Source: Histomonas meleagridis (lineage: Eukaryota; Parabasalia; Tritrichomonadida; Dientamoebidae). From it: a stretch of DNA of 64,000 nucleotides. Under the pieces are notes generated by a model. That model was given only the letters and a program-made list of their open reading frames with translations. It made no database searches and was not told where the DNA came from. The DNA is taken from contig WSYJ01000081.1 in NCBI GenBank assembly GCA_020186115.1, positions 428,736-492,735 on the forward strand, written 5' to 3'. Positions 40,401 through 48,954 of the stretch are shown piece by piece. The translations under genes and the position numbers were made by a program. Numbering within the stretch: the first letter of the stretch is position 1; each line of letters opens with the position of its first letter.

Positions 40401-42175
40401 TTTGATGGTGCAGAAGTTGTATTAGATGTCAATCCAAAACCAGATTTAAATCCTGTTGAGTTTGATGGTGCAGAAGTTGTATTAGATGTCAATCCAAAAC
40501 CAGATTTAAATCCTGTTGAGTTTGATGGTGCAGAAGTTGTATTAGATGTCAATCCAAAACCAGATTTAAATCCTGTTGAGTTTGATGGTGCAGAAGTTGT
40601 ATTAGATGTCAATCCAAAACCAGATTTAAATCCTGTTGAGTTTGATGGTGCAGAAGTTGTATTAGATGACAATCCAAAACCAGATTTAAATCCTGTTGAG
40701 TTTGATGGTGCAGAAGTTGTATTAGATGACAATCCAAAACTAGATTTAAATCCTGTTGAATTTGATGGTGCAGAAGTTGTATTAGATGTCAATCCAAAAC
40801 TAGATTTAAATCCTGTTGAATTTGATGGTGCAGAAGTTGTATTAGATGACAATCCAAAACTAGATTTAAATCCTGTTGAATTTGATGGTGCAGAAGTTGT
40901 ATTAGATGACAATCCAAAACTAGATTTAAATCCTGTTGAATTTGATGGTGCAGAAGTTGTTGAACCAAAACCAGATTTAAATCCTGTTGATTTTGATGGA
41001 GCATGAAATATATTAAATGATAAACCTTTAGGTCCTGTTGATTTTGATGGTGCAGAAGTATAAAGATTAAATCCATCTCCAAACTTATACGCCGGATCAA
41101 AATCTACAAATTTTTTTGCATTTTCTGATTTCTTTTTGAGTATTGCATTTTGAGGAAGGCCGAAACTTGTACCATTAACATTAAATGTTCCATCATTTTC
41201 TTGATTTGCATTTTCATTTTCGCAAAGATAAACGAAGATATCATTTCTATGATACTTAATTGCAATTTCATAAGCTCTTTCTAAATTCTCTGGATAAAAC
41301 TCTATACAGTGATGAAATATTTCGATATTTCCACCTGCAATTGCATATTCAAAAACGCCTTTTAATTTAGCGTAATTTAACATTAAAAATTTGAAACATT
41401 TAATTGATCCATAAAACGCCGCATATTGAATGAGAGTAACATCTTTGTTGCAAAGCTCAGTATACCTTTCGTATTGTGATTTGCTTATTTTTGCATTAGA
41501 ATTAAAATTGGGATGTGATGCAATTTCTTGGAGTTCGTCAATATCATCGTTCCGAATTACTTTTGCAATCTCTAATGGGTTAAACCCTTCGTGTGCTAAT
41601 TGCTTATGAAGTTTGAAGTCATCTCTTTCAAGGTCTTCTTCTTCAGGTTGGTCGAAAATATTAATTCTTTTTTCATTTGTGAAAGCACGAGATAATCCAC
41701 TGGAAAATGGATGGTGTTTCCGTACATAAAAGGTATTTTGGGCACTTTTACTCTTTGATGGATCTTGTTTTAAATGCATATAATATTTGGAACTTCTGTT
41801 TGAGACAAAAGTTGATTCAATTAAGTCTTCTTCAATCATTCGAAAAAGGATATAATCGACTTCATTTCCACTAACTGGAAGAAGGAATTGACCAAACATT
41901 TTGAAAATCTGGATATTTTCATTGAGTAATTGATTTTCTTTGGTTTCAACTAGATTTAAATAAAGAAAATATAAATCAATGTCTTTCCTTTGTGAAAGGA
42001 AGGATGAATAAATGCACTCAAAAAGAATAATATTAAATGATTTTTGAAAATTTACATTAAAATAATTCATTGTTAATTGAACAGCATTTTCAACGTTTTC
42101 TTTATCAAAACCAAAAACAATTTCTCTGATTGATTGCATATCATCAAATTCTTGTTGATCATGAGTAGATTCCAT
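37454..42175 (-). CDS. DUF3447/ankyrin-repeat protein with an FG-containing 20-residue tandem repeat
   Basis: 1573 residues from the ATG at 42175. Residues 1-330 form the DUF3447-type helical/ankyrin front (VTLIQYAAFYGSIKCFKFLM). Residues about 360-810 are a tandem repeat of a 20-residue unit of the form TSAPSNSTGFKSGFGLTSN, encoded by a 60-bp minisatellite. Each unit contributes GF/FG dipeptides in a Ser/Thr/Asn-rich disordered context, as in FG nucleoporins. Residues about 850-1540 are about 20 canonical ankyrin repeats (NNIEIVKLLLDRKEIDVNLS). The gene has no spacers, unlike its relative at 10378-13845. Ankyrins suggest protein binding. An FG role is inference. Confidence 0.88.
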   Translation of the reverse strand: MESTHDQQEFDDMQSIREIVFGFDKENVENAVQLTMNYFNVNFQKSFNIILFECIYSSFLSQRKDIDLYFLYLNLVETKENQLLNENIQIFKMFGQFLLPVSGNEVDYILFRMIEEDLIESTFVSNRSSKYYMHLKQDPSKSKSAQNTFYVRKHHPFSSGLSRAFTNEKRINIFDQPEEEDLERDDFKLHKQLAHEGFNPLEIAKVIRNDDIDELQEIASHPNFNSNAKISKSQYERYTELCNKDVTLIQYAAFYGSIKCFKFLMLNYAKLKGVFEYAIAGGNIEIFHHCIEFYPENLERAYEIAIKYHRNDIFVYLCENENANQENDGTFNVNGTSFGLPQNAILKKKSENAKKFVDFDPAYKFGDGFNLYTSAPSKSTGPKGLSFNIFHAPSKSTGFKSGFGSTTSAPSNSTGFKSSFGLSSNTTSAPSNSTGFKSSFGLSSNTTSAPSNSTGFKSSFGLTSNTTSAPSNSTGFKSSFGLSSNTTSAPSNSTGFKSGFGLSSNTTSAPSNSTGFKSGFGLTSNTTSAPSNSTGFKSGFGLTSNTTSAPSNSTGFKSGFGLTSNTTSAPSNSTGFKSGFGLTSNTTSAPSNSTGFKSGFGLTSNTTSAPSNSTGFKSGFGLTSNTTSAPSNSTGFKSGFGLTSNTTSAPSNSTGFKSGFGLTSNTTSAPSNSTGFKSGFGLTSNTTSAPSNSTGFKSGFGLTSNTTSAPSKSTGFKSGFGLTSNTTSAPSNSTGFKSSFGLSSNTTSAPSNSTGFKSGFGLSSNTTSAPSNSTGFKSSFGLSSNTTSAPSNSTGFKSGFGLTTSAPKTPTLFLFNPPNRNKRHEDNDNGESQISATKVLDRLVVACLQYYNYEIYLYLEKEEYLNYNETIIKIAAENGKLFLVKYFLKRYQKISSKLLSYSVVSNNIELISYVLTLSDIDFNSTSENNFTPLIYCCNNGYYETIKLLLQQKSININARSSKEETALTIASTKGYIDIVKLLLEQKDININANGKENPSALISSIVNKHDEIAKLLLKQKSININAKNTLGQTALYLASKQNNIELVKLLLDHDEIDINLSDKQNRTPLMIATKKNNIEIVKLLLDRKEIDVNLSDINGMTLLSYALQVKSSEFSNKKTSYGFNHCFIANSRRNKRKRSIEIVQLLINRKEIDINQPNNKVEAPIIISILERDNEIIKLLLSKEEINLNVKDNNGNTPLMLSIRSDNNEITKLILQRKDISINNLSNDKMTALTLAIDKGNLEIVQLLLEHEDIDINMRAFANNTPLIFACKKGFVGIVELLLQQKDINIHLKDNFGNTAFMAACSTPNVLILVLLYSFDNNININQKNCKGRTPLIIAAKKSESVDVIRYLLQIKDIDISIKDDYGKTALNYALYEQNINPEIAIELVNRTGNDFIIDSESISLIFIEAVKCNKIKSVENILHNEKTKSYININKKDKYGNTALIYAVYYKYIDIVKLLLNENDIDVNIKDDEYKMNALMYACSVSNFEIVNLIIQSNKNIDLNSNNISGLTAIEIAANRRNEQIVFLLQKQNGIQYDEKMLKFAQALEHIPFIKNIKENNEKRFWKIVYTF
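39765..41005 (-). repeat. 60-bp minisatellite, about 20 copies, inside the ankyrin gene
   Basis: Period exactly 60 bp, a multiple of three, with no indels through about 20 copies. Degenerate copies flank it up to about 41060. Copies vary at a few sites (CCAG/CTAG, GAC/GTC, GAG/GAA/GAT). The variants cluster in blocks and 40321-40620 consists of identical copies, which points to recent unequal exchange or gene conversion. Confidence 0.95.
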
Positions 42176-43087
42176 CAAGGAGAATGCTGGCTATGTATTC
42201 AATAAGTGTCATATTAATCACACGTTAATGACTCAATTTTCTGATGTTTACTTTATCAAAATTTTCTGTTGACAGAATATAAAAATTCTTGGGCACCCCC
42301 AAAATATTTACCGATAGAATATTCTCAAAAAGTGGTATCGGTTTGTCGAGCTCTTGAAATCTCACGTTGTGTACTGCAAGTGTGTGCTTCCAAAGATGGG
42401 CATAATTCAAATTATTAAATCGTATTAGAAAAGATTCTGAATATACCAATGAATGCTATTTATTATGTTAGTCTAATGAATATAATCGAATGAACACTGA
42501 ATTTATAGCGTTAAAAATGTAACTTAATAAATAAAACCATTACTTAGATGAAACTATTTATATTAATACTTCAAATTATTCAATATATATAATGTATACA
42601 TATATTCTAATGAATATTAATTTTAATTAAGATAATGTCTATTTAATTTTTGTGGAAATCTTCATACAAAAATGGGTACATCAGTATATCATATATGAAA
42701 ATATCATTTTCATTTATATTTGATGAATTAATAAATAAAAATATTTATGAAATTGATTTATTAGAAGATGAAAAATTAACGTCCTCGAGGACTTTTTGAT
42801 TCATTTACATCATTGACTTTTTGTTATGTTTATACTCTGACTTTTTGTAATGGGGTGCCCCCTTCAAAATTCTCAAAAAGTGGATTGGATAAAATTCAGT
42901 ATATACTGACCCACTTTTTGATAATTCTCATACGAATTTTTATTCCCTCGTGCAACAGTTGTTGGGAGTCCAAGCTCATAGAATAAAAATTGAAAATCTT
43001 CTGAGCATTTCGTATTGCAATTTATGAAACTTTAGCCCACAACAAAAAGTGGCAAAAGTTGGCGGTTTTGGTCGACCTCTTGTTTTA
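42176..43087. promoter_or_regulatory. Divergent intergenic region with repeated ACTTTTTG and GGGCACCCC words
   Basis: Upstream of both the ankyrin gene (minus) and uS15 (plus). ATTCTCAAAAAGTGG occurs identically at 42321-42335 and 42869-42883, and its near-inverse CCACTTTTTGATAAT at 42911. Further ACTTTTTG words start at 42791, 42816 and 42840. GGGCACCCCC (about 42291) and GGGGTGCCCCC (about 42853) precede the first two. A short palindrome GTCCTCGAGGAC lies at 42781-42792. No coding remnant is convincing. Confidence 0.5.
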
Positions 43088-43543
43088 ATGGGTCGTCTCC
43101 ATTCTCCAGGAAAAGGTATTTCAGGTTCAACAATTCCATACCGCAGAACAGCTCCACATTGGCTCCAACTTTCAGGAGAAAATGTTGTTCAACTCATTTG
43201 TGACTATGCTAAGAAAGGAATCAGACCATCACAAATTGGTGAAAAGCTTCGTGATAGCCATGGTGTTGGTCAAGTTCGTGCAGTTACAGGCAATAAGGTT
43301 CTCCGTATCCTTAAAGCTAATGGCTTAGCACCAGCTCTTCCAGAAGAATTATACTATTTAATCAAGAAAGCAGTCAACGTTCGTAAGCACCTTGAAAGGT
43401 CTAGCCACGACATTGATGGTAAGTACCGTCTTATTCTCATCGAATCACGTATCCATCGTCTTGCTCGTTACTACAAAGCAAGGCGTATAATTGCACCAAA
43501 CTGGAAGTACAATGCCCAAACAGCATCTGCTCTTACCGCATAA
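43088..43543 (+). CDS. RPS13: 40S ribosomal protein uS15 (S13)
   Basis: 151 residues, the usual eukaryotic S13 length, starting [20 protein letters not shown] and ending [15 protein letters not shown]. It contains the highly conserved [15 protein letters not shown] and the rRNA-binding [16 protein letters not shown] segment. The start ATG at 43088 is chosen by homology: the frame is open further upstream but has no ATG. It is a small-subunit component that binds the 18S central domain. Codon use is moderately biased, as expected for a ribosomal gene. Confidence 0.97.
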   Translation: MGRLHSPGKGISGSTIPYRRTAPHWLQLSGENVVQLICDYAKKGIRPSQIGEKLRDSHGVGQVRAVTGNKVLRILKANGLAPALPEELYYLIKKAVNVRKHLERSSHDIDGKYRLILIESRIHRLARYYKARRIIAPNWKYNAQTASALTA

Positions 43544-43635
43544 ACAATTTTCCAGAATTTTTTTTTGTTGACATTTCTTTTTGTGTGAAAATATATTTGG
43601 CATTTTATTTCGATTTAATTTGATAAAAGAAGAAA

Positions 43636-44121
43636 ATGAACGAAGATTTCTTAGATGATGAAACTCAAGAGGAGGAAGAGTATACTGTTGAAAAAATTAT
43701 TGGCTACAGGTATAAAGGAGGAAAACATGAATTTTTGGTAAAATGGTTGGGATATGATGCACCTGACTGGGAAGAAAGACATAACTTAAATTGCAGGGAA
43801 TTAGTACTTGAATTCTTCTCGAGGGAACATATAAAAATGAACAAAACACAAGAATCACAAACAATTCCTGAAACACCAAAAGTTGTAGAAAGACCAAGTG
43901 AATTTTCCGTTATTAAGTCTTTTGTTGACGAAGATGTGGATTCTGTAAATCAAGCACCTTGGAAAATTTCTGAAATCAACTCTGAAAAAAATGAAGCAAT
44001 CGTATATAACAATGATGACGAAACTGATATGATAAATTACCCACTAGATAAGCTAGTTGAACTTTATCCATCATTAGTTTGTCAATACTTCATCGAAAAA
44101 AGTAAGAAAGAACAAAAATAA
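43636..44121 (+). CDS. HP1-like chromodomain protein
   Basis: 161 residues. An acidic N-terminus (ETQEEEEYTVEKII) leads into a chromodomain at about residues 15-62. The aromatic cage candidates Y17, W39 and Y42 are present (EYTVEKII; KHEFLVKWLGY) and the helix RELVLEFF follows. After a Ser/Thr/Pro hinge, residues about 90-155 (VIKSFVDEDVD; INYPLDKLVELYPSLVCQYF) have the size and pattern of a chromoshadow domain, so the layout is HP1: methyl-lysine 9 H3 binding plus dimerisation. It probably acts in heterochromatin silencing of the repeat-rich genome. Confidence 0.9.
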   Translation: MNEDFLDDETQEEEEYTVEKIIGYRYKGGKHEFLVKWLGYDAPDWEERHNLNCRELVLEFFSREHIKMNKTQESQTIPETPKVVERPSEFSVIKSFVDEDVDSVNQAPWKISEINSEKNEAIVYNNDDETDMINYPLDKLVELYPSLVCQYFIEKSKKEQK

Positions 44122-44411
44122 TATTTTTTCTTTCATTGCAACCATTAGGCCTTTTGATCTTTTGATCATATCAATATGCAAAAAGCAAATATAGAATCAA
44201 TAAATTTGTACAATTATAATATTAACCAAATCAAACTCAAAACTTTTAAGCATGAATATTTGTTCTTCAACAATGTATGAGATACTTTTATTAATTTAAA
44301 TTACAAGGAAAAAAAACGAGTTTTTCTTTTTTTTTCATGATAAATGACAAAATATTTTAATTCAATTTTATTGTGTCAAATATTTCGTTTCAAAATTCCA
44401 GACCGTTCTGG

Positions 44412-47400
44412 ATGAAATCTTCCTTCTTTCTCCACAGAACATTAAGGCATCCTTTTAATATTAAGGATGTTTTATGTGGAGTTTGGGTCAATTCTGAAGA
44501 TACTAGTAAAACACAATTATTATTTAATTTATCAACAAGTTTCCAAGTCCTTCAATTACAAGAACTTCCTGGAAATAAACACAAATTACAAAAAAGATTT
44601 TCGCAAACAATGCTTTCAAAAATTAAGACAATATGTTCAGGTCCATTAATTAACGGATTAAATTCTTTTTTTGCATTACGTGAAAATGACATTATTCAAT
44701 TTCATTTCTCTGAGGAAGATAATTTATTTTTAAAACGCTATCAAGTTAATCTTCCATCTTTATTAATTTCATCAAATTACATTTTTTTCAAAAACTGTAT
44801 GTTAACTATTTCTTCATCACGCGGGGGCATTGGAACCATTGATTTCAGCGGGAAAGATCCATTATTTATGTATACAGAAAAGCCAACAAATTGTTGTCAT
44901 CAATGTTTTCCCATGTCTTCTGGTTTTATATGTCGTCTTGAAGGCGACTCTAAAATCATCCATTATACCCAATATCCAGGAACACCTATTCATGTTAACA
45001 CATCATCCGATTTCGAAATCACACATTTTTTTGAATTTCAAAATGAAATTATTCTTTGCGGGAAAGGTGTCTTAGTCATGCCCAATGGAGATTTTATTAA
45101 TCTTCCCAACACAATGGACACCATTATTGATCATACATTAATGACAGATTCGATTATTCTTCTTTTGACCTCCAGTGGCTTACTTCTACAATTTAATGAT
45201 TGTTATGACCTTACCACCATCGAAACACATCCCAAGTCCACCAATATTTATCATTTATCAGATGAACTTTTTTTGATCAGATATCCAAGTCGTTATTGTA
45301 TTGGCAGTATTAATGATCACACTGTTTCCACACGATTCACCACAAGTAATGGCATTAAAATGTTAAAATATGGTTCACAAATTGGATATATTTCACCATA
45401 TTTTATTACATCATCAAACAACAATTTAATTTTATTAAAACAAGGATCAACAGTTGGAACTATATCAACGACTACAATTAGTGATCCAATTTATGGGATT
45501 CATGTTTTTGAATATGAGTTACGACATTTCGTTGCAATTTCTCATCATTCATCAACACGATTACTCGAAATCACAGGCAAACAAATACAAATGTCAAACG
45601 CAGTAAAGTTAAAAGAGAACTCAACAACATTAGGTATAGCTGTATTAAAAACTAAAAGTAATAGTCAAGCAGTGATACAAATAGCTCCTGAAAGTATAAT
45701 ATTTTGTTCATCAACAAAAAATAAAGAATATACATTACAAGCACAAAACGCTCAAACTGTAGCATTCGCACATAACTCAAAACAGATTTTAATCGCTTAT
45801 TCAAATAGAACCGTTTTCTTAATTGAAACACAAAAAGGTAATGGTAATGATATAGATAAAACGTCTTTCGAACAGGCATTTTCGATATCAACAATGGCAC
45901 TTTCGAAATCTGATCCATTATATGGTAATGCTGAAATGGTAGCTTATGGAGGAACAGATCAAAAAAACCAATTCATACTAATACAAATGGTGTCTTTTGA
46001 TCAAGCTGCAAGAACAAAGGTTCTGACGGAGCTTATGCCTTGGAATGTTGTATCATTAGAATTCTTAAATGAAACATTACTTTGTATCGGTTTGGGAAAT
46101 GGTGCAATTGTAATTGGGAATGTTAACCAAGCTCAAAGACATCTTGAAAAGGTCGTAAGTATACAAATTGGAAGTGGTCCATGTTTTTTATCAAAAATGT
46201 TTTATAAGAATGCTCCATGCGTCTTCGCTTTAAATTCTAGACCTTGTGTTATTCATGCACCCAAAGGAATTCCATTAATTTCCCCACTTTCGATGACTTC
46301 TGTTTCTTTTGCTGCTCCAGCCCCCATTGATGGCCACTTTTTATCGGTAACCGGTCAAAATTTATCGGTTAACGTCCTCTCAGACATTAACAATGAATTT
46401 TCTAATACAGTATTTCCAATGGAATCAGAAATAGTCACTTTTACTCCTATGCATAGAGAGAGATTTATTATTATTGCTTCATCAAATGCTTTATATGTTA
46501 TGGATCCAATCAAAAATAACGCAAGAAATTTGAATGAGTATTTCAAAAGAATTGACTACTTTGAGAACGAAACCGTTATATCGATTGATGTGTCAAATCC
46601 ATCTCAAGTCGATAAGCCGACGCCTCAAGCATATTTATCTGTTGTGACTAGGACACCAGATAATCAATCAATATTAAGACTTTATACTTTTAATATAAAT
46701 TCAATATCAACACAAATTCACACGCCAATAATTGGAAATTATTGCCAACCAATTAATGCATGTTGTTGTGTTGTTATTGGTAATACTCCACATATTATAG
46801 CATGTAGTGATGAAAGTGTTCTAGATTTTAAATCATCAAATAGATTAATTCGTTTAGTTGTACAAATTGATCAAGTTGGAAACGAAATGTCAGAAATATT
46901 TTATTCTCATCATATTGATAATGAATATTATTTCTTTATCGGTGATAAGAAACGATCTGTTAAATTAGTTGAATTAAATAATGAATTAAAACAATTTAAC
47001 ATAATTGCAGAAGAAGGATTTCCACGAAGGATATCAACCATATCTAAATATGGTGATACATCTGTATCAGGTGGAGATGAACAAGGAAATATATTTATTA
47101 TGAACAAGGAGACCGTTAACATACCGGAGACCGTTAATTTGGCTCAGGGACCGTTTAATAATTGTAAGAAATTAAAATCTTCATTAAATTATTTTATAGG
47201 AGATATAGTTGTAGGGACAAGTTTTGTATCAGGACAATTTAATTATCTTTGGTATTGTACATCAGGTGGAGGTTTTGGATGTTTTATGATTAAGCCAAAA
47301 ACGAATGCGCCTGCTGAATGGAACAATGAATATACGAAACAAATTAACATATTACGAATTTTAGAATTAGAAATAGCATCATTATATTATCATTTAACAG

Positions 47401-47630
47401 GATGTGATCAAATTACATTTCGAAATTCAATGTATCCATCGACGAATGTTATAGATATAGATACAATTGAGATATATTTTAGACTAAAAGAAGAATATAG
47501 AACTGCAATATCGCGGAAACTTTCAGAGATATTTAAAACAAGCAGCTATGTGAAAACGCCTGCTGACATAGACTTTTTAATACATAAGTTTTTAAACTAT
47601 TTTTTGTTTTGGAAAACAAATCACATATAA
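44412..47630 (+). CDS. SF3b subunit 3 / CPSF160 / DDB1 family protein (SF3b3-like)
   Basis: 1072 residues from the ATG at 44412. The frame is open from 44373 but begins with GTG. It is a beta-propeller-rich protein of the MMS1_N/CPSF_A family. The C-terminal CPSF_A part ends with LTGCDQITFRNSMYPSTNVI followed by an acidic helix, which aligns best with SF3b3 (SF3b130), a scaffold of the U2 snRNP SF3b complex that recognises the intron branch site. CPSF160 or DDB1 is the alternative. Near residue 905 the coding sequence contains three ACCGTT words (47112, 47130, 47150). GACCGTTC also sits just before the ATG, inside CCAGACCGTTCTGG. A damaged partial copy of its 3' end lies at 48955-49230. Confidence 0.8.
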   Translation: MKSSFFLHRTLRHPFNIKDVLCGVWVNSEDTSKTQLLFNLSTSFQVLQLQELPGNKHKLQKRFSQTMLSKIKTICSGPLINGLNSFFALRENDIIQFHFSEEDNLFLKRYQVNLPSLLISSNYIFFKNCMLTISSSRGGIGTIDFSGKDPLFMYTEKPTNCCHQCFPMSSGFICRLEGDSKIIHYTQYPGTPIHVNTSSDFEITHFFEFQNEIILCGKGVLVMPNGDFINLPNTMDTIIDHTLMTDSIILLLTSSGLLLQFNDCYDLTTIETHPKSTNIYHLSDELFLIRYPSRYCIGSINDHTVSTRFTTSNGIKMLKYGSQIGYISPYFITSSNNNLILLKQGSTVGTISTTTISDPIYGIHVFEYELRHFVAISHHSSTRLLEITGKQIQMSNAVKLKENSTTLGIAVLKTKSNSQAVIQIAPESIIFCSSTKNKEYTLQAQNAQTVAFAHNSKQILIAYSNRTVFLIETQKGNGNDIDKTSFEQAFSISTMALSKSDPLYGNAEMVAYGGTDQKNQFILIQMVSFDQAARTKVLTELMPWNVVSLEFLNETLLCIGLGNGAIVIGNVNQAQRHLEKVVSIQIGSGPCFLSKMFYKNAPCVFALNSRPCVIHAPKGIPLISPLSMTSVSFAAPAPIDGHFLSVTGQNLSVNVLSDINNEFSNTVFPMESEIVTFTPMHRERFIIIASSNALYVMDPIKNNARNLNEYFKRIDYFENETVISIDVSNPSQVDKPTPQAYLSVVTRTPDNQSILRLYTFNINSISTQIHTPIIGNYCQPINACCCVVIGNTPHIIACSDESVLDFKSSNRLIRLVVQIDQVGNEMSEIFYSHHIDNEYYFFIGDKKRSVKLVELNNELKQFNIIAEEGFPRRISTISKYGDTSVSGGDEQGNIFIMNKETVNIPETVNLAQGPFNNCKKLKSSLNYFIGDIVVGTSFVSGQFNYLWYCTSGGGFGCFMIKPKTNAPAEWNNEYTKQINILRILELEIASLYYHLTGCDQITFRNSMYPSTNVIDIDTIEIYFRLKEEYRTAISRKLSEIFKTSSYVKTPADIDFLIHKFLNYFLFWKTNHI

Positions 47631-48223
47631 TAAAAATCATATTTTCATTAAATTATTTGATCAAATTTTATTGTATTAAAGTGTAATTAATTTTTCGATT
47701 ATTTATTACATATGAATTGGCGTAAAATAAAATGTAAAGAAGAGATCAAAAAGCGCTACAGTGAAATAAAATCATTTACATTTATTTCCATTTAAACCTG
47801 TAACTTTAAAGTGATTTTTTAAAAATGATTGAGATAATAAATTTTACATAGTACTAATTGATTATGAAATATTTTTTTGTATCCTATATATTTGCTTGAA
47901 TAAAAATAGTTTATTTTTTAAATCACCTGCAGTTTTCTATATAATGAGCTGTATAACCAATCAATAAATCTGGCACTGAGACTTTTCTTAACGCTGGGGA
48001 TAAACTCTTTCTATATATTTCATCGCTGGAGCCTTTTTTGAAGGCTCTTATAGAGTTGTAAGAAAAAAGAGAAATTGAGATATGTGTAAAAATATCAAAC
48101 GAGAAAAATGTTTGTCGGCTTGTGTAAATCTCTCAATTCACCACTTTTTCATAATTTATCTGGTCGTTGCCCATTTTTTCCTACAACTCTCAACATATTG
48201 CTTATCATATTTGTTTAATTTAG
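47631..48223. other. Intergenic with nested inverted repeats downstream of the oxidoreductase
   Basis: 48029-48047 forms a perfect 7-bp stem, 5-nt loop hairpin (GAGCCTT/AAGGCTC). GAGTTGTAAGAAAAAA (48053-48068) recurs inverted with one mismatch at 48174-48189, and CCACTTTTTCATAAT lies between. The region from about 47940 is less AT-rich than the rest and may be DNA that came in with the oxidoreductase gene. Confidence 0.45.
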
Positions 48224-48871
48224 TTATCTTACGAGCTTGAAGCCCCACGTCATGTGACCAAGAGCGTTATAGGCAGCAGGCCAGAAAGCGCCGAGCATCT
48301 CCGTATAACGTGACATGGAAATGTTGCCCAAGTCCAACGTATCTTGCCAACCGAAATCCCTTAGCAATTGCTCCACGGCAATCTTTGCCTCTTTGTCATT
48401 GCCGCAATAGAATCCCGTAATCTGTTCCGGTAACTCTTGCGGAGAGGTCATCATGTTGTACCCGAGATAGTTCAACGTCTTTACCACCTTTGTGTTCGGC
48501 AAAAGTTTTTGGATTTCCTCTCCAAGACTGGTATTCCCACTCCATCTTGGATCGAGCATTACTTGTCCATCCTGATGGAGATAAGGGTTTGCCTGGTCAA
48601 AAAGGATTTTTCCTGCCAATAGTTCCTCACCAACACCTTGAAGCACCTCTATGGAATGAATGCCCCTTACACAAAGGAAAACACGTTCCCCAAACTTTGC
48701 CGCATCCGCAAATGTGCCATGAGAAGCATGTTCTCCATGTTGTTTTGCCCATGCTGATGCTTGAGGATTGTTGCTTGTGCGTGAACCCATCATTACCTCA
48801 TGCCCCAACTCAATAAGCTTTCCGGCAATCGCACAAGCCACACTGCCCGTTCCTAAAATTCCGTACTTCAT
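48224..48871 (-). CDS. NADP-dependent oxidoreductase of the F420-reductase-like Rossmann family, bacterial origin likely
   Basis: 215 residues. The N-terminus MKYGILGTGSVACAIAGKL is a dinucleotide-binding fold, followed by EVMMGSRT, the usual 2'-phosphate (NADPH) recognition region of this family. The C-terminal half (ALGHMTWGFKLV) is the short helical cap of F420-dependent-NADP-reductase-like proteins. Codon and base use are much more GC-rich than all neighbours, and the family is bacterial, so this is a recent transfer. Trichomonads are not known to use F420, so the substrate is unknown. The gene lies between the intact SF3b3-like gene and a broken copy of that gene's 3' end. Confidence 0.85.
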   Translation of the reverse strand: MKYGILGTGSVACAIAGKLIELGHEVMMGSRTSNNPQASAWAKQHGEHASHGTFADAAKFGERVFLCVRGIHSIEVLQGVGEELLAGKILFDQANPYLHQDGQVMLDPRWSGNTSLGEEIQKLLPNTKVVKTLNYLGYNMMTSPQELPEQITGFYCGNDKEAKIAVEQLLRDFGWQDTLDLGNISMSRYTEMLGAFWPAAYNALGHMTWGFKLVR

Positions 48872-48954
48872 AATTTAAAATGAAAAATTATGGAGCATTC
48901 AGAATATACGATAAAAACATTAAAATTTGAGTATTTTATGCATTCAATTTTTTG

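Noticed and set aside
39765-41005. CRISPR-like regular repeat
   Set aside because: Repeats are contiguous with no unique spacers and lie inside a eukaryotic coding sequence.
39666-41006. 446-codon plus-strand ORF with repeated VEFDGAEVV units
   Set aside because: It is the antisense of the 60-bp minisatellite in the ankyrin gene. A repeat whose length is a multiple of three stays open on both strands without selection.
42225-42449. 74-codon minus-strand ORF upstream of the ankyrin gene
   Set aside because: Overlaps the motif-rich promoter region, has no recognisable domain and is within chance length.
48029-48047. Functional Rho-independent terminator
   Set aside because: The stem is not followed by a T-run in the gene's direction and lies about 175 bp past the stop. 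It is noted only as a structural oddity.
48437-48816. Plus-strand ORFs opposite the oxidoreductase
   Set aside because: Antisense shadows of a GC-rich gene, with no protein-like pattern.
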